Shown here piece by piece: positions 35,101-47,400 of a stretch of 64,000 bases of DNA. The stretch's first letter is position 1; the number at the start of each line of letters is the position of its first letter. A program made the translations under genes and the position numbers. Source of the stretch: Owenia fusiformis (taxonomy: Eukaryota; Annelida; Polychaeta; Sabellida; Oweniidae). The notes under the pieces are model-generated. The model searched no databases. It saw only the letters and a program-made list of their open reading frames with translations, and was not told the DNA's origin. The stretch lies in NCBI GenBank assembly GCA_903813345.2, contig CAIIXF020000001.1, positions 45,961,885 through 46,025,884 of the forward strand, written 5' to 3'.

Positions 35101-38100
35101 TTCAATCTTGCAATCAAAATAAGTTTTACTTCCATCACATTATCTTCGTTTAACCTCAAATAACGCAAGGACGCGGTTTATTCAGATAATAGAATAATAA
35201 TTCAAAAAAGACAAAACCCCAAATTAAGATGGACTGATATCAGTTCGAGTTTTACAAAGTTTCAACATCCCAAGAAGTTCACGGAGTTCAAAAAGGTTTT
35301 TGTCTATGACATCATATTTTGTGGGCATTTTGGTATGTATAATTATGTTTTAAGTTGGGCAGCATAACAGTCACATTATGTATCTAGGAAATACAAGTTA
35401 TTTGTAATGTGAGGTTTTCACTTATTTTCATTTTTGTACTTCGTGTACGGGTGCTCCAAATGGCATTTGGAAAACAAAATATCTAACAAAACAAAACGGT
35501 TTTCCCTCTATGAACATCCTCCTTACCTCAGTTTGTTCAACACATTCTGCCGTTGGAATAACAGTTACGCGTTCCATGAAATAGATGGTCTGGAAAAAAG
35601 TAAATTCAACCCAACTACTAGATTCCCAAATGACTCGAAAAGTCTTTAACCAAAAATCACAACATTGCATGATAGCGTTATTATGTTTGAAATTAATAGT
35701 CTTTCCGCTTGCCTCTTAAACTCTTGACTGTACATATTATGGTTGAGTGACACCGTTATCAGTTAATTCATTGGGCACCTTGCTAATATCATCAGCTTTG
35801 AAAGTGGCAGTGTGGTTGATCAATCTATCAAAGTACTTTTATTGGTTCATTTCAGGTATCCATTTCCCTGCTGAAGACTAAATCTCATTTTGTATTTCCT
35901 ACTTAATCGTGTCATAGTAATCATTGACTGGCGTGCATGCACGTACTTCACTTGTGATCCACTCGATTACGCTGGTTACCGAAACGGTTCATTTCGGGTG
36001 TCGGAACGTCGAAGGTACGATTTTTCTTTTTTCCCTATTTCACGTGTTGTAGGCAGAATCCCCACGACGTTTTTTCTCACAAACTTGTATCAGTATCATA
36101 TGTTTTAGAAAATGTACATGTTTGCGAAAAAATAGCTCAGGAGACAACAGAATCGTCGATTTAAGTTACAGAAACGGTTTGGGTTAAAAGTGTAGATCTT
36201 AACTGTTTTTCGAAATACCGTTTCTGTAACTTAAGTGAGGAATTAAATCGACGATTCTGTTGTCTTCTGAACTATTTGTTCTGCCTACAAGGTGTGAAAT
36301 AAGGAAAAAAGAAAAATCGTAGCTTCGATGTTCTGACATTTTGTTACCGAAACGAACCGTTTCGGTAATCAGCGTAATCGAGTGAATCACCAGTGCACTT
36401 GCATATCTTAAACATGCTTCGACTTATCAGTGCCCGTTTCGGCGTTTGTTAGCCACTTATGATGTGTGATAATAATTATTGCACCATTGCTTTATTCAAA
36501 ACAACATTTACGCTGTATTCAATTTTTAATTTTTGTTCTGAAAGATAAAAAGTTAACAAAAAGTTCAAAAGATAAATAATGCAAGCAATCTAATATCTAA
36601 GTCTAAGGTTGACCAATCCTATTTTGTTCTTGAATTATAAAGATTATAAATATAACAGATGTCCAGTAGATAGTGAAAACTTGTTTCTTGCAAAGGATAA
36701 TATTACAACACGATAAAAACCATCTTCATTCATTTAATTTACGGATGTCATATGTGATCACAAATGATACGAATTTAATTGTCAATCCTTGTAAATTATA
36801 TGAGAGTATTCTAATATATAGTCATTTTCACATGCAGTCAGTTTTACCCTACGAGTATCCCTACGTTTTGAGTGCATTAACGTTTAATCGAACGGATGTA
36901 GCCGCCCTACGTTCATCAATATTTATCTACCTTAGAGTTTGATTCATTATTTGTTAACCAAATGACTATCTACAACATGGAACGAAAGTAAGTTTATCTT
37001 CCATAACAAACTCCATGGCTCCTGGACTGAGTTACGACCAACCACCTAGCGTAATTATATCGCAAGTAGTTTAGCTACTTACTTCCTCTTCGTCTTTTAC
37101 TGATTATGACATCTGTCAGTGTCATATTTATGTAAGATCTAATCAACATCGTTTTACTTTTTCAGGCAACGTGACTCAGTATTTGGGGATACCATATGTG
37201 GCGCCACCTATTGGAGAAAGGCGTTTTGGCGCACCCGAAAATGCATCAAAATGGAATAGTACCCGAAATGCAACAGCATATGGCGATATGTGCCCACAAG
37301 ATGTTTCCCTCTTGAAGAAATATTTGGCGGAGGAATATATGGTATCTCCTGAAATGTCCAGACTTGTTGCTAATGTTGTTCATGAAAGGACAAGCGAGGA
37401 TTGTCTCACCCTCAACATATTCGCACCTGTTCTAAGCGGCGTCTCCCCCCGTCAGGTGTTACCTGTAATGCTATACATTCACGGTGGCTCATTCTTAGTT
37501 GGATCTGGTATGCTTATTGATGGTTCAACATTAGCTATTCACGGGAATGCGATTGTCATTACGATGAATTACAGACTTGGTGTTTTGGGCTTTCTTAGCA
37601 CGGGTGATTCATTAGTTAGAGGTAACATGGGCTTCTTGGATCAACTTGAAGCTATGCACTGGATAAAGCGCAATATTGCAGTATTTGGAGGTGATCCTGA
37701 TAATGTGACAATATTCGGAGACTATTCAGGAGCCATAAGTGTAAATGTTCATATTCTAAGTCCCTTAAGCAAAGGATGGTTTGATCAAGCGATATGCATG
37801 AGTGGTATTGCAAATTTTGAAGGGTTCAATAACGTTAACCCTGCGTTTCAAGTCAAGGGTCTTGCTGAAAACGTCAACTGCCCGGATGAAGATACAAGGG
37901 AGACATTGCAATGTCTGAAAGAGAAATCAGTAGAGGAGTTTACAACACTGAGAACACTGACTGGCTTCAAACCTTTAGTTGACGGCCTTTTCTTGCCAAA
38001 ATACCCCAGTGATTTGAGGACAACTGGACAGTTTAACAAAGTACCTTATATCATTGGGACAAACTTAAATGATGCATCGTTCTCATCAAGTGGGGAGAGT

Positions 38101-40902
38101 GTATCATTGTCATTGCCCGACAAGGAGTCATTCGAAATGGCAATGACACAAAAAATAAGACAAGTATTTGGTACATCTGTGAACCAACTTTTAAAAGATT
38201 CAATTATATTCGAGTATAGTCCCGATACACCATCAGAAACTGCATATCTTGCCTCGTATATGGAGGCATGGTCCGACTTTAACTATATCATTCCCACAAT
38301 AACTGATGCTATTAATCATGTGTCTTTCAATGCAAGTACTTTTGTTTATCTTTTCACGCAACGGTCATCATTTTGGAGGCATTCAGAAGAAGAGAAATTA
38401 GTGAAGGCTCCTCATGGCTCATTTTTACCTTATGTTTTTGGCTTGGTGCTGGATCCAAGTTTGAATGAAACTGTAACTGAAGGAGAACGACAACTATCAA
38501 AACATTTAATGCAGATATGGAGTAATTTTGCTCAACAAGGGTAAGGCTCTAAAAAGTTAAGCTGACAATCATGTATATTATTAAACAAGTATGAGATGCC
38601 GTTCCACCTCATCCTAAGGTAACTCAATCATTGGATGACTGTCTTGGTCAAACTCGATGGTCAGCTTTTGTTAAATTTTATAAGATCCTAGCACATGTCC
38701 TCGTGAGGACACATATTAGGCCTTCAGGATACCCATTGTAAGAGTATTCTCTACTGTGGTCAAATATGATACACTCTCCTCCAAAAGTGTGCCAATCATA
38801 AGTCCATTTTTGGATAACGTTTTCAAAACACTTCATCATCCTGACTGAAAGATAAAATCAAGGATTGGCTTAAACACGCTTGATTTCCAATAAGGACTTC
38901 CGATTTTAAACGTATTTAGTGAATGGGTGTTTTTCTTTAAACAGAACCTTAGTCTTGAGATCTCCCCCTAATTACTTGATATATTTCTCTTCAGTGATTT
39001 CAAAGCACTATGTACATGAGCTCAGATGGTACCAAAATGAAAGATCATTCGTTAAATGCTACAAGAATGTAAACATTTGCTTTTAAATGATTTGATTGAT
39101 GTATATATAATGAAAACAACTCTCCCAACAACGTAAGATGGTGTTTTAACATGTTCAGATTGTAAACTTTAGCACCTCATTACATTATAGAACATCTGGA
39201 ATCTCTTAAACGAGTTGAGTAATTGTGTGCCTTCGTCTCAAAACGGCAATGGTATTTCCTCTTCCTTAGGGCGACTGTTTCTTAGAAACGCCCTTATATT
39301 GGCAACGCATGCCGATACTTATCCTCCCTCAGGTTTTCTAAACTGAACAGGATCACCTTTCTTTCCAGATCTCCAAACATTCCGGGTTTACTAGATTGGC
39401 CCCAATTTAGCGCACATGAACATGCCTATCTTGATATCAACGAAAAACTTTCAGCAAAATCTAATTTAAAGATGCGCAAATATCGCTTCTGGACAGAGAT
39501 GATACCTAAGTTGAGGAATCCCCCACCAGCTCCAACTGCAGACGACAAAGAGTGTGCAGAGAGTAGGACACCCATAGAAGCAGTCTCTACCACAACAGCA
39601 CAAGTTCGGGTCACAACAGAGGAAATACCGGGAACGCCAAGTGTTTCTGTTGAAACAACATCGGAGATACCGACGTCAGTTACAGAAACAAATAGTGAGT
39701 ACATTTTATAGGCAACGAGACCACGGCCGACACTTAAAGACGTACAGCCATCTTTTGCCACATCAAGTAAACACAATTTACTGACAAGATTCATCATGTT
39801 ATAAACGGAAAGTAAATCTGTCAAAGTTACACCCATCAAGGCATCAATGTAAACCTCCGAGCTTGTCCTCAAATCGTATTTAGCGCTAGCTTGACTGATA
39901 CTTTACTCTGGTGTTGGCTGGGGAAGTTGGTGGGAAATTTTCATAATGATGCAGAAGCTTAAATTAACTCCAAAATTGATAAGGTCAGTGAGTATAGAGA
40001 AAAGTAAACACAAACAGCAAACAGGGGCGTTCACTGTTATTAAAAAACTTACGTGATTGCACGTTCTTTAGTTCATCGGTAACCAAAACACTGTAGCTAA
40101 ATATTGTTTATTTCTCTTTATATATTTCATATTCCAGTCGATGGTGGTCCTCTTGTTCCACGATCGGTCACAAATCGGGACAATTTTACAACGATTCAAA
40201 CATATGCGACCACTCAGTCATCAATAGATAATGTTACAAACTATATGGTTAAAACATCAGAGTCCTTTGACGGAAACGGCGTTACAATGAACCTTACTGA
40301 TAAAACGAACACTGAGACTGTCACAAATTCTACAGAAATGCTTGAAACTATTCCTAACAACACACATGGTGTTACAACAAGCCCTACTATAGACACAAAT
40401 GTATCTGAAGTAACACAGAACGCCAAGTGCGTCGTCCATCTTGGAACAGTAAAGTTAGCGACAAATGAGGTACGCCATCTTTCAGTTGACAGTGCCTTCA
40501 AAAATGAAAACTTATTTTAAGTTCTACATACCTCATAGATTTACGAAATACTTACATACTCTTTTCAAGTTGATAACTTTTTAAGCTTTCACATTCTGAG
40601 AAAACACGATGGCTGAAGACTTATTATATCATCGATAGTGTCATTAATATATTACTACGATTATATTTTTATTCAGTTTGCATCCTCTCAAAATACAGCA
40701 CTTTCGGACGCAATTAATGACATGTTTGATTAGATTGTTATAACTTTTATTACTTGCATATATTTTTGTGTTTCAGGCCGAGTTGGCGATTGGTATCTTG
40801 TTCTTTTTGTCTATATTTCTGTTCGTATTACTTGTCATGGTGCCCATATGGTTTGCAGCAAGGGACGCTCAACTCTCAAGCCCACTCGACAACAACTTTT
40901 GA
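29126..40902 (+). CDS. Cholinesterase-like type I membrane protein, catalytically inactive
   Basis: Five exons, 767 aa: 29126-29270, 37166-38540, 39369-39694, 40138-40469, 40777-40902. Frame is kept at every junction. Residues 4-20 are a hydrophobic signal peptide. Residues ~28-545 form one carboxylesterase fold: YLGIPYVAPPIGERRF, EDCLTLN, oxyanion-hole HGG (154-156), TMNYRLGVLGF, GNMGFLDQLEAMHWI, and YRFWTEMIP near the end. The nucleophile elbow reads FGDYSGA where active enzymes have FGESAGA, so Tyr235 replaces the serine. The acid position is Asp351 (GTNLNDAS); His465 (APHG) is kept. Cys91/128 and Cys287/298 match the first two disulphide loops. Residues ~545-726 are Ser/Thr/Asn-rich with many N-glycosylation sites (stalk). 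Residues 729-753 are a membrane helix, followed by a 14-residue tail. This resembles neuroligin/gliotactin-like adhesion proteins; no clear ortholog is named. Confidence 0.9.
29970..30560. repeat. Tandem array of CGTTCGGCGTCTG units
   Basis: About three to four units of 130-160 bp, each with GCAACCAGGCTGCAACC, GTGGTG or GAAGTG, then a GC-rich GGGCGTCGGCGTTCGGCGTC block (30,178; 30,335; 30,463). The GTGGTG and CGTCTGTAAA parts link it to the copies in NOL10 introns at 12,176 and 14,174. It lies in intron 1 of the esterase-like gene. Confidence 0.65.
31210..32088. mobile_element. Mariner-type MITE with TA duplication
   Basis: Element 31,212-32,086 (875 bp) between TA dinucleotides. Starts CAGTCCCCTCCATAAGTTTG and ends with its near-perfect complement CTTATGGAGGGGAGTG. 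Inverted similarity extends about 230 bp inward (for example ATTGATGATAAATTTGATGA on the left and its reverse complement on the right). No transposase frame. Confidence 0.88.
33825..35060. repeat. Diverged ~24-bp minisatellite interrupted by a MITE
   Basis: Degenerate units of the form TCTTACAATCTGGATACTCT run from 33,825 to 33,917 and again from 34,554 to 35,060. A TIR element fills the gap, so an older array was split by insertion. It sits in intron 1 of the esterase-like gene. Confidence 0.7.
33918..34553. mobile_element. Mariner-like MITE, AGGGTGTCCCGAAAGTA ends
   Basis: Left end AGGGTGTCCCGAAAGTA, right end TACTTTCGGGACACCCTG followed by TATA. Inverted similarity runs about 195 bp, including AGTATGTGTCATATATCATT and ATACTTGGC blocks, and the arms carry a C6 tract (33,941-33,946) and poly-G tract (34,526). 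The left TA is lost, so only the right flank shows the expected target. About 636 bp. Confidence 0.82.
35954..36390. mobile_element. Foldback element of ~435 bp
   Basis: The left half begins GTGATCCACTCGATTACGCT and the right half ends in AGCGTAATCGAGTGAATCAC. Similarity continues through GGTTACCGAAACGG, GTACGATTTTTC, TTCACGTGTTGTAGGCAGA and GAATCGTCGATTTAAG to a centre near 36,175, so almost the whole element is one imperfect palindrome. Weaker similarity may extend the arms to about 35,935 and 36,405. Confidence 0.75.
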
Positions 40903-41106
40903 TCATTTAGGAAATTGGACGGCAAAAGTTTCACCAAATGCATTGTGACAGAGAAGTTGTACATGCAATTGCGAAATGTTCAAAATATAGTGCTAAGCTG
41001 GCAGCCTCACACAGTCTGCAACGATGCTCAGATTGTTTGAAAGAATGCTTGATGCACGAATACGGCAAATGCAATTTACATCAGTATTATGATCGTTAGA
41101 ATCTCG

Positions 41107-41112
41107 AATAAA
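41107..41112 (+). terminator. Poly(A) signal of the esterase-like gene
   Basis: AATAAA, 205 bp downstream of the TGA stop at 40,900-40,902. It is the first canonical hexamer after the stop that I found. Confidence 0.5.
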
Positions 41113-41499
41113 ACATTTGTCAACACGTAGGCATAGTAAGAAATAGATGGACACTGTGTTATTGCGAGGGATGACCATTAAATAATGGATATTGAAAGGA
41201 CACTTTACAGTAGCTTGCATCTGTTTTTCATCATATGTTATAGTATATATTATGATTACTTTTTCAAGTTTGATGACCAACATAGCCAACCGACCTTATA
41301 TCACTTGTGAAAAATCTAAGAGATTAATTTTAAAGTCCTTAGTAAAAAAGTACACATTACTTATTGATCACTCCCTGTGTAGTAGTATTAAACGAATTCA
41401 GTGCAAGGAGGTCGGAGTTATTGCTCCAAATTAGAGGATGCAAAATAGATATTTATGATGATACAAACTAGTAATGGATTGTGAAGGTTTTATGATTCA

Positions 41500-41760
41500 T
41501 TCAAAGTCTCAGTCACATTTGCTCTACGGCGGCCGTAGCTTCACAAATTCGATATAGAAAATCTACTTCGTACTGGTTATCCCTAAATCTATGCTGCATA
41601 TTATTGTCGAATTTGGGAAGCTAATGTCGACATCATCTTGATTCATCAAGGCATTGCATATGACTGAAGGAATACACTGATTTAACATTATGGCCGCCAT
41701 ACAGTTGCTAATTGACATAGATCAAATGTGGCTGAGGCATTGATTGTCAAAACATAAAAT
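41500..41760. mobile_element. TIR element with CTCAGTCACATTTG ends
   Basis: Left end GTCTCAGTCACATTTGCTCT, right end AGATCAAATGTGGCTGAGGC; about 240-260 bp. Internal blocks match 22,470-22,690 in reverse orientation. Confidence 0.5.
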
Positions 41761-42124
41761 CGCGCGGACATCAACACAGACGTTAGACTTTAGTTCGATG
41801 ACTGTACACAGTTTTTATGAACAATTTAGTGACAGTTTTATGAACAATTTAGTGACAATGCCACTACTAGATCGAAGGTTTGGCAAGCCTGGCACTTCAT
41901 AGACTATGAATTGAAAACGCATGTGTAGGTACGTGTGCAGTAATTTATATAGGTAGTAAATTGTGAAAAGTTACTTTTTCCAAATACCATGTTCGCTGTA
42001 ATAAATTTGCAATATTCAGTATGATTTCTAAATGTATAAATATTTGTTACTTTTTGAACATATAATTCGTTGGCTTCATCATAAAGGTGATTTTTTGTCG
42101 AGTTATTGCCTTATCATGGCTCAC

Positions 42125-43405
42125 GTTACCACGGTGTTATAGCATGACGGTTACGACAAGGCGATTTGCAAAATGTTGCGGTAACGATAACAAAAAATGG
42201 CGGATTTGAAAGACCGCATGTCCTCTTTCTCGCCTGTAGGCAAGATTCACAGATAAGATTTCCTTTTCAACTGGTTCCATTCGGTGACGTATATATGGAT
42301 GGTTATAAAGACTGGGTAAAATCTGCCAGGTGGTTTACTAGAAGCGGAATATAAGCTGTAAACTTACCGACTGAGATGTCCAAGTTCATATTTTTTAGTC
42401 CATTCTCGTGATTTCTCAGTACATGTGCCTCAGAGCCACTCAAACTATTAACAGTAAGTAAACTGTGTATAAACAAGCCATAAAATGACAAATCCAGAAC
42501 AGGAACGTGGTCATATTGTAAATAATGAGGTTTCAAACGCAATGTCTTTAGACAACTACGTATGAATTCTATAGACGGTAACGTATTGTATTAGATGTAC
42601 ATTAGATATTTAGCGGACGGTTACGTGCATGTACATCTCTCAAGTTAAGGTTGCTAGTTCTGATAGCCTCTTTCCATGTTATTGTTATAATGGGTAAGAA
42701 ATGGAATATTGAATTGCTTATATTTGTTTTCAGGACTTGCAAGAGACGCTCTTGTTTGAGCCTCTATAGGGCAAGGAAAAATTGTGTCTTGCTTTATTTA
42801 TGAAACCAATTCAAGTCAGAAAGAGAGCAATGAAGAGGCAAAAGATGAATAAGCATCAAGTACTGATGAATATGACAAAATTAATAACAATGAATCTGGG
42901 ATACATATTTGAACAAGGTTCGCGTAACCGTCAATCAATTTTTTGCGTAACCGCAAATTAAAAATACAATATTATGGCTTAAGTAGATCATATTAGGTGG
43001 TTTCCAATGCTCAATTGGCTTTTTACGATCGTATGTAGGTTACATCTATATACCCCGAGGTCGTTCTAGGCAATGTAGACCATGCCCTAACGACAAAAAT
43101 AAACAAATTACTAAATTTTGTGTAGTTTTGAATTTCAAACTCAACAGTTTTTCTCTTACTTCATGTTATCCCCGGGCATCAATTTGCAAAGAATACGTTC
43201 AAAATATACATTACTAGGTGCATCACCGAATGCGATGCCTACAAAAATCGTTCATCCTTTCATTGATACACAGTAGAAGAAAATTATGCACCAACCTTAG
43301 TTTTCTGTTCCATCGCGGCCATTTTATTGGATAAATCAGTGAACGTAGCTGTCCAACCTCGTTTTCAGAGGTGGCGTAACCGTCATGCTATAACACTGTG
43401 GTTAC
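42125..43405. mobile_element. TIR element with GTTACCACGGTGTTATAGCA ends
   Basis: Left terminus GTTACCACGGTGTTATAGCA then TGACGGTTACG; the right terminus (43,369-43,405) is its inverted copy with a few changes. About 1.28 kb. Internal GGTTACG/CGTAACCG words recur (42,620; 42,925; 42,950). I see no transposase; one 62-codon frame at 42,166-42,354 has no recognisable family. Confidence 0.7.
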
Positions 43406-43462
43406 ATTGTTCGGGTTATAAACACGGTGTTATAGCATGACGGTTACGCCACCTCTGAAAAC
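43361..43462. repeat. Near-perfect 40-nt hairpin
   Basis: Arms 43,361-43,400 and 43,423-43,462 pair at 39 of 40 positions around a 22-nt loop. The arm begins GTTTTCAGAGGTGGCGTAAC and includes the 20-nt terminus of the 42,125 element. It is therefore a second, inverted terminus placed tail to tail with the first element, or a junction of two insertions. Confidence 0.85.
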
Positions 43463-44458
43463 CGATTTTCACCAGGCTTCTCTAATTTACAATTTTACAC
43501 AGGAGGATTAAAGATTTCCAAGAGTTCATTCCGTGTGCCTGATACTTGATCAAAATATATTCTGTGCAAATCAGAAACCTTTTGGTTTAGTATTAGTATT
43601 TTATTCTATGGGCATGTGGATATGTGAAGTGATAAATCTTTGGATAAACTCCGTACGTTTGCCCGCCCGCCCGTCCATTCGCCTGACCATCCGTTCATAT
43701 ATTACAGAAAATACGTTCGCTTTTTGTCTCCGGGTAATAAACGACCGCCATTTTTCATGAATTTTTTTTGTGATTTTTTTATTAATACTGTTTATGGCCA
43801 CTCAATTAAAAATCGTCAAGAAATTATTTTAAGGCTAAAACGTAAATGCCTCTTTACAGACTAATTTAAATTATATTTGAAATTGGCTTTCAATTTCAAA
43901 ATGGCCGCCATTTTTGTCAAAATATGACGTTCAGTCTTCATTTCAATTTCGTTGAATGATTTTTTACGGCTGCATATTTAACGAATTTTTTTTAAAAAAA
44001 ATGTAAATGTCAAAAAAGGTTAGAGTAAATCCCAAAAGATATTTTGCCTAACCTGTACAAGGTGCATTCTAAATGTTCTGATAAAAATGATCTATCTAAA
44101 TACATTAAGAGGTACACGGGATGTAACACATGGAAATGGTCAACACTGTTTGATTATCTTTGGTTTATTTGCAGTCTTGTTTAGATAGCGCCATCTTATC
44201 TACAGACTCTAGTGGTATATATCTCATAAAAGTTCTGAGTAAATAGCTAGACATTCATAATTACACTGCATGTATCATATATAAATACTTATCTTTGGTT
44301 AGACCTGTCTTTACTACCTCACTGTGGACGTCATCAACGCCAGTTGCAACAGAGATGTAACGATAGAATATTAGCTAGGAAAGGGACATCTAAATAAGAA
44401 TTGTTGAAAATTTAAAAGCAACAATTTAGATTTGGTGTTGAAGGCTGCAGTTTCCAAA

Positions 44459-47400
44459 ATGCCAACTTCAAGCGAAGCTTTATCTGATTTTAACTCCACT
44501 GAAATGTCGCCAGGAGCAGTCGATAGATGGCGCAGAAGACCACCGTCAGGAGTTGTCCCTAGGTTGGAAATGGCACGTATCAACGTGGAACTACCGGAAA
44601 AGTTTAAATCACCACCCAAAGAGGCTGGGGAACATAAGAGAACATTTTTGAAAATGTATAGATCGTCAAAGGGGGTCTACACTTACAACCAGAACCAGAA
44701 CGAAGATAATTGCTATCCATTTAGTATATATCAAGAGAAAAGTTTCTATCACTTGAGTAAACAGAGTTTTGTGAATTTTGGTCGTCCTGTCGACAATGTC
44801 AGTCGTGACAAAGTTGATGTTGAAGTCGTGAAAGACGTTGGAGAAAGTACATCAGTTAAAGAATTCGTGAAAGACGGAGAAAACACATCAGTTAAAGAAT
44901 TTGAACTTTTGACAAACAACTCTTATATTCCAATGACACAAACTCGTCGACGCTCAAAGAGTGACTCTGAGGTCTTGAAAGATGTTTTTACTATTCCTAG
45001 TAAGGACGTCCATTTATGTACAACAATATCTAACTCCTATGACATAAAATACGATACAATTAGTAAAGTGCAAAATTCAAGGCCTCATTTTCCCATTTTG
45101 GATGGTAAGCATCGCACATCCACAGAAGGTAATGGAAATTCTGACAGACACTATATGCAGATAACACAACCCTACGCGTCTATTGGGGAATTAAGGTCTT
45201 CCAGTGCAGATGAAGTACATAATGTTGGCAGTGTTGATGATCGGTTTCTCAACAACAATGACCCGCTTCAAAGCGCAAAAAAGATTGACAATCTGAATTC
45301 AGCCAGACTCACAATTGATGAAACCAATCATAATTTCACTGATACCTATGACGTTAGATTAACTGGGGAACATTCGGGCAGGAATATCGCAATCCCAAAA
45401 CAAAGCTCTCATAGAGACGTTGAAAACGGATCTAGGCAAAGTTTAAATAGTTATGTCGATTATGAGTCAAAGAACAGCCTCGAAAGTAGCAAAAGATACA
45501 CCCAACAGTTTTACCCTTCGGATGTACTTTCTGAACAACAGTTGAACACTTTTAACGAACTTGACCAAAAGTTGAACACTTCGAGCGTATCTGATCAACG
45601 GTTTAATCCTTTAAGTGTATCTGGCCAAAAGTTATACACCCCAAGCGTACCTGATCAACAATTAAACACTTTTAGCATACCTGGCCACAAGTTGAACCCT
45701 TTGGGCGTACCTGACCAAGGATTAAACTTTTCAAGAGTATCTGACCAAATGTTTTATACTTTAAGCGCACCTGCTGACCAAAAGTTCAACACTTCAAACG
45801 TAGCTGACCAACAGTTAAACACATTAAGCGTACCTGACCAAAAGTTGGACACTTTAAGCGTGTCTGACCAACAGTTAAACGCTTTAAGCTTGCCTGACCA
45901 AAAATTGAGCACTTCAAACGTGTCTGACCAAAAGTTGAACACTTCAAACGTATCTGACCAACAGTTAAACACTCCAGGCGTAACTGACCACCAACTTGAA
46001 ATTACAAGGTTGCCAGCAATCGCAAATAATCTGATTCAAAGAAATCATGCCATCGGTAAACTAAATGTAAACATAGCGGAAAGTTTCTATGAACCTGAGG
46101 ACGAAAAGAAAATCGTCTCATTTAAATTGACACACAGAGATGAACAATCGAGAAATGGAGATAAGACCATGTATCAACAACATGTCTTACATGACATGGA
46201 AGATAATCTTACTACTATAAACAAACATACATGTAAAGGTCAAGTGTTTGGTCTTAAGTCAACAAAGAAAGTGAAAAACAAAATTCGACGAAGGACCAGC
46301 GTTGAAGACAGCGGTAAAACAACCATGCCGGCTAGTTTCTTACCAACGCTGAATTCACCTCGATCGACGACCAACTCAGGCCAACGGGAGATTCTTGACG
46401 TTTCGGCTAGTATGGAACAATTGGAAATTGAAGATGACAATAATGAAGGGTAAATATGATTACATATATTTCACAAATCAGATTTTTAGTCATTTCAATA
46501 TTTCCACCTTTGGATCCAAAATACAGTAAAACCTATATATTGGATATCTTTTTGCCAAGAAAAAACAGTCTGTGGTTGGTAAGTGTTTACTTCGGAGAGG
46601 GTTATTAAAACAAAACTCTGTAGAGCATGTGCAGAAGAAGGGTGTCCAAAAGAGACAGGTCTTCACTAGAGAGAGGTGTTCACTAAGACAGGTTTTACTG
46701 TTGTTATTTTTCTATATTTTGCAACATTTCGAAGAAACGAATTTTAAATGTCAACATTTCTATGCACATCCTGCTGTATAACTTGACTAATTTGTAATTA
46801 TGTTATGGAACAAATAAAACTTGAAAAATATGTTTAGCTCACATTCTAGAAAATTAGTTGGATGTCTATTGATTTGTGAAATTGAATGTTACTCCCGTAT
46901 ACTCGGAGAAAACGTATCATCAGAAATAGAAATCCTACAAAATCTTTACAGAAGAACTAGTAAAAGTTTATAGAAAGAGTGTCATAAAACGACGATAAAC
47001 ATAAGAGTACTTTATGTTGTACGCTTGTCGGTATTGTTCATAGAACACTAAACACTCCTTTTCATATTTCAGACCAATTCAGAATAGTCAAACTGGCGGA
47101 GATACATTCTTTGATAAATCTACAAATGAAATCAAAATGAGGCGACGCCAACTGTCGAGAAGGAATTCCAACAAGACGTTAAAAGCGTTATTCATACCAC
47201 CAATGCGCAGATTTGCAGCCAAACCCGAACTGAAACCCAATGCGGTATGTTTCGACGATCCAAACTCTAACTGGGTGCATAAAGATATACTTCATGCTAC
47301 TTTGAAGGTATTGGAAACTCTAGAGGGACACAATCCAAGGGTCCAAACGATCCAATTTGAGCCGAGAAAAGTCATTATTGGTGATCCTCTATGCGAGAAT

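Noticed and set aside
35428-35670. Overlapping frames on both strands near 35.5 kb
   Set aside because: No residue pattern of a known family and no matching splice sites; likely chance.
36673-36942. Small secreted protein in intron 1 of the esterase-like gene
   Set aside because: AT-rich frame with no signal peptide pattern, no splice sites in phase and no family resemblance.
39426-39872. 148-codon minus-strand frame across esterase-like exon 3
   Set aside because: It is the antisense shadow of the Ser/Thr-rich stalk exon, whose own frame and splice sites are well supported.
44432-44458. Start of the 831-aa protein at 44,432
   Set aside because: The codon there is TTG. The first ATG in frame is 44,459 with a good context.
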